A stretch of 10,674 nucleotides of DNA from Actinomycetes bacterium (GTDB lineage Bacteria; Actinomycetota; Acidimicrobiia; Acidimicrobiales; Microtrichaceae): NCBI GenBank assembly GCA_023450775.1, contig JAEXGP010000310.1, positions 1 to 10,674 on the forward strand. The letters are read 5' to 3'. Below the pieces are notes generated by a model. It did not search any database. It was given only the letters and a program-made list of their open reading frames with translations, and was not told the origin of the DNA. Made by a program: the position numbers and the translations under genes. Every line of letters begins with the position of its first letter. Position 1 is the stretch's first letter. This document shows positions 6,827-10,674 of the stretch, in pieces.

Positions 6827-6842
6827 TTGACCGTGCGGTCAA
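6827..6842. promoter_or_regulatory. Inverted repeat, candidate TetR-type operator overlapping a -35
   Basis: TTGACCGTGCGGTCAA: perfect 7-bp arms around a 2-base centre, in the 88-bp gap between the ABC-F and MoxR genes. The left arm contains TTGACC (6827-6832), which fits the -35 of the MoxR promoter (19 bases to TAGTCT). A bound protein would block that promoter and might affect the divergent ABC-F gene. The size and form fit TetR-family operators, but no regulator gene is in the window, so the binder is unknown. Confidence 0.6.
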
Positions 6843-6851
6843 GAGCGTCGG

Positions 6852-6857
6852 TAGTCT
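6852..6857 (+). promoter_or_regulatory. -10 box of the MoxR/VWA operon (leaderless)
   Basis: TAGTCT, then GCCGCG, then the ATG at 6864. The -35 is probably TTGACC at 6827-6832, 19 bases away, a little longer than the usual 17-18. This is the only promoter in the window with both boxes recognisable. Confidence 0.6.
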
Positions 6858-6863
6858 GCCGCG

Positions 6864-7781
6864 ATGAGCTCCGAGCAGACCGATCCCCGCTTCGACACCG
6901 TTGACGACGTCCGGGACCGGCTCCGCAAGGTCGACTACCTGTCGGACGAGTCGATCGCCGGCATCGTCTACCTGGCCGATCGGCTGGGCAAGCCGATCCT
7001 GGTCGAGGGTCCGGCGGGCACCGGCAAGACCCAGCTGGCCAAGTCGGTGGCCGAGATCACGGGCGCGCGGCTCATCCGCCTGCAGTGCTACGAGGGCCTG
7101 GACGAGTCCAAGGCGCTGTACGAGTGGAACTACAAGAAGCAGCTGCTGCGCATCCAGGCATCGCGGGGTGAGGGCGAGACCGCCGGTTGGGACGCCATCG
7201 AGGAGGACATCTTCTCCGACGACTTCCTGCTGACCCGCCCGCTGCTCGAGGCCATCCGGGCCGACGACCCGGTCGTGCTGCTCATCGACGAGGTCGACCG
7301 CGTCGAGGTCGAGACCGAGGCCCTCCTGCTGGAGATCCTCTCCGACTACCAGGTCTCCATCCCCGAGCTCGGCACGATCACCGCCAAGCAGATCCCCATG
7401 GTGTTCCTGACCTCGAACAACACCCGCGAGCTCTCCGAGGCGCTCAAGCGTCGCTGCCTCTACCTGCACGTCGACTACCCCGACATGGACCGCGAGAAGG
7501 AGATCGTCCTCACCAAGGTCCCGGGTGTCACCGAGTCGCTCGCGGACGAGATCGCCCGCATCGTGCGCTCCATCCGCCAGCTCGAGCTCAAGAAGGCGCC
7601 GTCGGTGTCGGAGACCATCGACTGGGCTCGCACCCTCGTCCTGCTGGGCAAGGACCACGTCGACGCAGAGACCGCGGTGGCGACCGTCAACATCCTGCTC
7701 AAGTACCAGTCCGACATCGCCAAGGCGACCAAGGAGCTGTCGGCCGATCCGCAGGCGGCCGGTCGCCCGCCCGCACGGTGA
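6864..7781 (+). CDS. MoxR-family AAA+ ATPase, CoxD-like
   Basis: 305 residues. Walker A GPAGTGKT (49-56), Walker B LLIDEVD (139-145), sensor-1 FLTSNN (181-186), arginine-finger segment ALKRRCL (193-199) and a C-terminal lid with APSVSETIDWARTL. The LQCYEGLDESKALYEWNY segment (73-90) is characteristic of the CoxD branch of MoxR proteins. In CO-oxidising bacteria CoxD and CoxE help build the Cu-Mo active site of CO dehydrogenase; MoxR ATPases in general work as chaperones with VWA partners. No cox structural genes are visible, so the client here is unknown. The start is 6 bases after TAGTCT. The TGA overlaps the GTG of the next gene (GTGA), implying coupled synthesis of both subunits. Family is sure; a CO dehydrogenase role is not shown. 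Confidence 0.94.
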   Translation: MSSEQTDPRFDTVDDVRDRLRKVDYLSDESIAGIVYLADRLGKPILVEGPAGTGKTQLAKSVAEITGARLIRLQCYEGLDESKALYEWNYKKQLLRIQASRGEGETAGWDAIEEDIFSDDFLLTRPLLEAIRADDPVVLLIDEVDRVEVETEALLLEILSDYQVSIPELGTITAKQIPMVFLTSNNTRELSEALKRRCLYLHVDYPDMDREKEIVLTKVPGVTESLADEIARIVRSIRQLELKKAPSVSETIDWARTLVLLGKDHVDAETAVATVNILLKYQSDIAKATKELSADPQAAGRPPAR

Positions 7782-9298
7782 GCGACGCGGTCGGTCTCGA
7801 CGTCGGGGGCACCGACGACACGGCGGCGGGTGACCGCCTCGCGGGCGAGGCGCTGCTCGACCTGCTCAACGGGTTCATCGGCGAGCTGCGCAACGCCGGG
7901 CTGCCGGTCAGCCTGACCGAGAACCTGGACGCCATGGAGGCCGTCCGCCACATCCCGCTCGACGACCGCAACGCGTTCAAGTACGCGCTGGCCGCGACGC
8001 TGGTGAAGAACCACTCGCACTGGCGGGCGTTCGAGACCGTCTTCGAGGTGTACTTCTCGCTGCGCGGCACCGAGTACTCGATCGACGAGGACGGCGAGGC
8101 TGGCCCCGAGATCGACCTGGACGACGACCAGGTGGGCGAGCTGCCCGAGGGCGCGGTCAAGGGCGAGGGCTCCGGCGGCCACGGGGACGGCATGACGCCA
8201 GAGGAGCTCGCCGAGGCGCTGTACCAGGCGCTGCTCAAGGGCGACCAGGCCATGATGCGGGCCATGGCCCGCCAGGCGGTCAAGCGCTACGCCGGCATGG
8301 AGCCGGGTCGGCCGGTCGGCGGCACGTACTACCTGTACCGCACCATGCGGAACCTGGACCTCGACGGCATGCTCGAGCGGCTCATGGAGCAGTCCCGTCA
8401 GGACGCGCCCGAGCAGCTCAGCCCGCTCGAGGAGCGCCTGGAGCACGACGAGTACGAGACCCGGATCGAGCAGCTCAAGCAGGAGATCGAGGCCGAGATC
8501 CGCCGCCGCCTGGTCGCCGACCGGGGCGTGGAGGCCATGGCGAAGACGCTGCGCAAGCCGCTGCCCGAGGACATCGACTTCATGCACGCCAGCCGCGAGG
8601 AGATGATCTCGTTGCGCAAGGCGCTGCAGCCGCTCACCCGGCGCCTGGCGGTCCGTCTGGCCCGCAAGCGTCGCCATGGCCGCAAGGGCGCGCTCGACTT
8701 CCGCAACACCGTGCGGCACTCGCTCAGCTACGGCGGCGTGCCCGCCGAGCCCAAGTTCAAGTACCCGCGGCCGGCCAAGCCCGAGATCTTCGTCGTGGCC
8801 GACATCTCCGGGTCGGTCGCGGCGTTCGCCCGGTTCACGCTGCACCTGGTGCACGCCATCGCCAGCCAGTTCTCACGGGTCCGCAGCTTCGTGTTCATCG
8901 ACGGCATCGACGAGGTCACCCGCTTCTTCGAGGGCGAGGAGGACATCGTCGAGGCGATCCACCGGGTCAACACCGAGGCCGACGTCGTCTGGGTCGACGG
9001 GCACTCGGACTACGGCCACGCGTTCGAGGTGTTCTGGAACAAGTGGGGCCGCGAGATCGGCCCGAAGACCACCGTGATCATCCTCGGCGACGCGCGGAAC
9101 AACTACCACGCGTCGCAGTCGTGGGTGATCAAGGAGATGCGCCAGAAGGCCCGCCACGTCTACTGGCTCAACCCCGAACCCAAGGCGTACTGGGACACCG
9201 GCGACTCGATCGTGGGGGAGTACGGCGTCCACTGCGACGGCACCTTCGAGTGTCGCAACCTGCGCCAGCTCGAGCGCTTCGTCGACCACCTGGTCTGA
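7778..9298 (+). CDS. CoxE-like von Willebrand factor A domain protein
   Basis: 506 residues from a GTG (7778) that overlaps the stop of the MoxR gene; there is no Shine-Dalgarno sequence, so translation is probably coupled. The N-terminal region (25-100) has GLPVSLTENLDAM and KYALAATLVKNHSHWRAFETVFEVYF, typical of CoxE-type proteins. An acidic and Gly-rich stretch (101-140) and a charged helical region (140-300) follow. The C-terminal VWA domain has a MIDAS: DISGS (342-346), with HSDYGHAF (409-416) supplying the Thr/Asp-like metal position and ILGDARNNY (435-443) a further acidic loop. No signal peptide or membrane segment is seen, so it acts in the cytoplasm. MoxR/VWA partners form a chaperone-adaptor pair in which the metal-binding VWA protein selects the client. 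The frame is open upstream into the MoxR gene, but that part is a shadow. Confidence 0.93.
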   Translation: MSDAVGLDVGGTDDTAAGDRLAGEALLDLLNGFIGELRNAGLPVSLTENLDAMEAVRHIPLDDRNAFKYALAATLVKNHSHWRAFETVFEVYFSLRGTEYSIDEDGEAGPEIDLDDDQVGELPEGAVKGEGSGGHGDGMTPEELAEALYQALLKGDQAMMRAMARQAVKRYAGMEPGRPVGGTYYLYRTMRNLDLDGMLERLMEQSRQDAPEQLSPLEERLEHDEYETRIEQLKQEIEAEIRRRLVADRGVEAMAKTLRKPLPEDIDFMHASREEMISLRKALQPLTRRLAVRLARKRRHGRKGALDFRNTVRHSLSYGGVPAEPKFKYPRPAKPEIFVVADISGSVAAFARFTLHLVHAIASQFSRVRSFVFIDGIDEVTRFFEGEEDIVEAIHRVNTEADVVWVDGHSDYGHAFEVFWNKWGREIGPKTTVIILGDARNNYHASQSWVIKEMRQKARHVYWLNPEPKAYWDTGDSIVGEYGVHCDGTFECRNLRQLERFVDHLV

Positions 9299-9312
9299 TC
9301 GGCTCGCCGGGT

Positions 9313-9329
9313 CTGACCGGCCGGTTCAG
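9313..9329. other. Short imperfect inverted repeat between convergent genes
   Basis: CTGACCGGCCGGTTCAG, with a perfect 10-bp palindrome ACCGGCCGGT (9316-9325) and flanking CTG/CAG arms offset by one bulged base. It fills most of the 27-bp gap between the VWA stop (9298) and the phospholipase D-like stop (9326-9328). It could be a small bidirectional hairpin, but it has no T-tract on either strand, so an intrinsic terminator is not supported. Confidence 0.3.
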
Positions 9330-10674
9330 CCGAAGATGTCGCAGCGACCCTGCTCGGGGTCGATGATCGCGTCCTCCCGAGACCACTCCCACTGCGGGTC
9401 CAGGTAGGCGGCGCGCACCTGCTGCGCCGCCTCGGCGTCGTCGACGAACAGGTCCATCTCCTGCAGGTTCGACGGGTACATGTTGTTCGAGCCGACCGAG
9501 AACACCTGGTCGTCCACGTGGATGAACTTGGAGTGGTTGGCGAAGCCCTTGTCGTTGGGCCAGGTCGGCTCGGGCCCGATCTGCAGCGAGGCGAGCTGCA
9601 GGTTCGAGCAGATCGCGTCGCGGGCCTCGTCGGGGTCGCCGGTCGTCGCCACGAGCACGTCGTAGAGCTGGATCGACAGGTCGTGCAGCGACTCCATGTT
9701 GGCGTACGACGTGCCGAACGCCCCGGTGACCACGATGCGGACGTCCACGCCGCGCAGCAGCTGGTCGGTGATCACCTTGAACATCCGAGCGTCGTAGCGC
9801 GGGCACTGCGCGAGCAGGTCCTGCTGCGAGATCACGACCTTCTCGTCGGCCGAGGCGACGAGCGCCCGGGCCGCGACCTGCCCGGGGTTGGCGGCGTCGT
9901 AGGCCGGGTCGCCGGCGTCGGATGACGGGCAGATCAGCGCCAGGATCGCCGGGACGAACGAACCGCCGAGCACGCCGGGGATCGGCAGCCCGCTGCCGAG
10001 GCGGCCGACCGCCATGATGCGCGTGGAGCCGGGCGTCTCCGGGGCGAGCATCGGTGCGGTGCGAGGACACGCGCCGCTCGGGCCGGAACGGGACGACCGG
10101 ATCCAGATGATGCTCCAGAAGCCCTCGGCCTCCCGGTCGCACACGTAGCCCCAGAGCACGTCGACGAAGCGCTGCGCCGCCCGGGCGGCGGGACCGTCGG
10201 CCCGCATCGACACGTCGGACACGGGCGTGGCCGTGAGGTACGAGTCGGCCCACTGGTTGTGGCCGCCGACCAGGGCGCGGCGTCCGTCGACGGCCACGAT
10301 CTTGGCGTGGTTCCATGACTGTATGTCGGTCGTCATCGTGGCCACCGACAGATCGATCTCGGCGCCGGCCGGCCCGAGGAGGGCGACGAGCTGCTCCCGG
10401 AACGCCTCGGGTCCCACGCCGGTCGTGTACGAGTAGAGGAACGGCGTCCCGGCCAGCCAACGCACCTGCGGGCGGCGGCCCGCGTCGAGCGAACGCCGCA
10501 GGCCGTCGACGACCGCGTCCAGCCACCCGCCGTCCGCGAACGGATAGAGCGTCGTGATGTCGACCGACACCTCGGCGGTGGCGATCAGGTCCGAGAGCTG
10601 CGCCAGCAGCTGCTCGGTGCCCACCGGGTCGGCGCAGTCGGGCGAGCCCCAGCAGCGCGGCGTCTGGAGGAACC
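9326..10674 (-). CDS. Phospholipase D-like protein with two HKD motifs (N-terminally incomplete)
   Basis: 449 residues are visible, ending at TGA 9328-9326. The frame is open to the window edge and the extra upstream codons read like protein (FLQTPRCWGSPDCADPVGTEQ), so the in-frame GTG at 10624 is probably internal. Two complete catalytic motifs are present: HAKIVAVD..GGHN (His122, Lys124, Asp129 in visible numbering) and HSKFIHVD..GSNN (His380, Lys382, Asp387). In this superfamily the histidines form and resolve a phosphoenzyme; substrates are phospholipids, other phosphodiesters or nucleic acids. The paired WNHAKI and DVSMRADGPAA segments resemble, from memory, bacterial Ymt-like and other secreted phospholipases D. 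Several cysteines (including 7 and 13) would fit an exported protein, but the signal region is off the window. The neighbour is the convergent VWA gene. Confidence 0.9.
   Translation of the reverse strand, partial: FLQTPRCWGSPDCADPVGTEQLLAQLSDLIATAEVSVDITTLYPFADGGWLDAVVDGLRRSLDAGRRPQVRWLAGTPFLYSYTTGVGPEAFREQLVALLGPAGAEIDLSVATMTTDIQSWNHAKIVAVDGRRALVGGHNQWADSYLTATPVSDVSMRADGPAARAAQRFVDVLWGYVCDREAEGFWSIIWIRSSRSGPSGACPRTAPMLAPETPGSTRIMAVGRLGSGLPIPGVLGGSFVPAILALICPSSDAGDPAYDAANPGQVAARALVASADEKVVISQQDLLAQCPRYDARMFKVITDQLLRGVDVRIVVTGAFGTSYANMESLHDLSIQLYDVLVATTGDPDEARDAICSNLQLASLQIGPEPTWPNDKGFANHSKFIHVDDQVFSVGSNNMYPSNLQEMDLFVDDAEAAQQVRAAYLDPQWEWSREDAIIDPEQGRCDIFG

Noticed and set aside
5106..7658. 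850-codon minus-strand frame parallel to the ABC-F gene.
   Set aside because: Arg/Gly/Ala-rich frame-shifted reading without family motifs; the ABC-F frame carries all Walker and signature motifs. Its VTEA ending is explained by the 17-bp repeat.
7187..7777. Upstream extension of the VWA frame within the MoxR gene.
   Set aside because: The stretch is Arg/Pro/His-rich shadow of the MoxR coding sequence; the CoxE-like sequence begins after the GTG at 7778.
6864..9298. Naming the pair coxD and coxE as CO dehydrogenase genes.
   Set aside because: Sequence resemblance is good, but no coxL, coxM or coxS is visible, and similar MoxR-VWA pairs are widespread outside CO oxidisers.
9316..9325. ACCGGCCGGT palindrome as an intrinsic terminator.
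   Set aside because: The stem would be very short and no T-tract follows on either strand; kept only as a low-confidence inverted repeat.

Overview
The window is high-GC DNA (roughly 70% by eye) with dense coding on both strands. All eight visible stop codons are TGA, GTG starts are common, and several genes have a TANNNT box 6-8 bases before the start codon with no Shine-Dalgarno sequence, which is the pattern of leaderless actinobacterial transcripts. The proteins also look actinobacterial. A member of the Actinomycetota is likely. Acidimicrobiia is a guess from the general look of promoters and proteins and was not tested.

Layout. (1) Minus strand, 2320 down to the left edge: an AAA+ ATPase of CbbX/SpoVK type with a TerB-like helical N-terminus, followed with a 4-base GTGA overlap by a membrane-anchored or secreted substrate-binding-like protein that runs off the window. 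(2) Plus strand from 2351: proA (proline biosynthesis), then 4 bases later a putative lipoprotein of the class A beta-lactamase-like serine hydrolase fold, then a GNAT acetyltransferase resembling the acetyltransferase-like domain of O-GlcNAcase, with its own leaderless promoter. (3) Minus strand 6775-5123: a two-domain ABC-F ATPase whose stop lies 3 bases from the acetyltransferase stop. (4) Plus strand 6864-9298: a CoxD-like MoxR AAA+ ATPase and a CoxE-like von Willebrand A protein, again joined by a 4-base GTGA overlap. (5) Minus strand from the right edge to 9326: a phospholipase D-like protein with two HKD motifs, 5' incomplete.

Two AAA+ modules dominate: the TerB-AAA/substrate-binding pair and the MoxR/VWA pair. 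Each is translationally coupled to a partner, and neither sits beside its textbook client (Rubisco for CbbX, CO dehydrogenase for CoxDE). These are the most open functional questions here. Two regulatory spots stand out: a 30-bp divergent region (2321-2350) holding two back-to-back leaderless promoters, and a perfect 7-bp inverted repeat (6827-6842) that supplies the probable -35 of the MoxR/VWA operon and lies between it and the ABC-F gene. There are no tRNAs, rRNAs, CRISPR arrays, insertion sequences or intergenic stretches over 300 bases.
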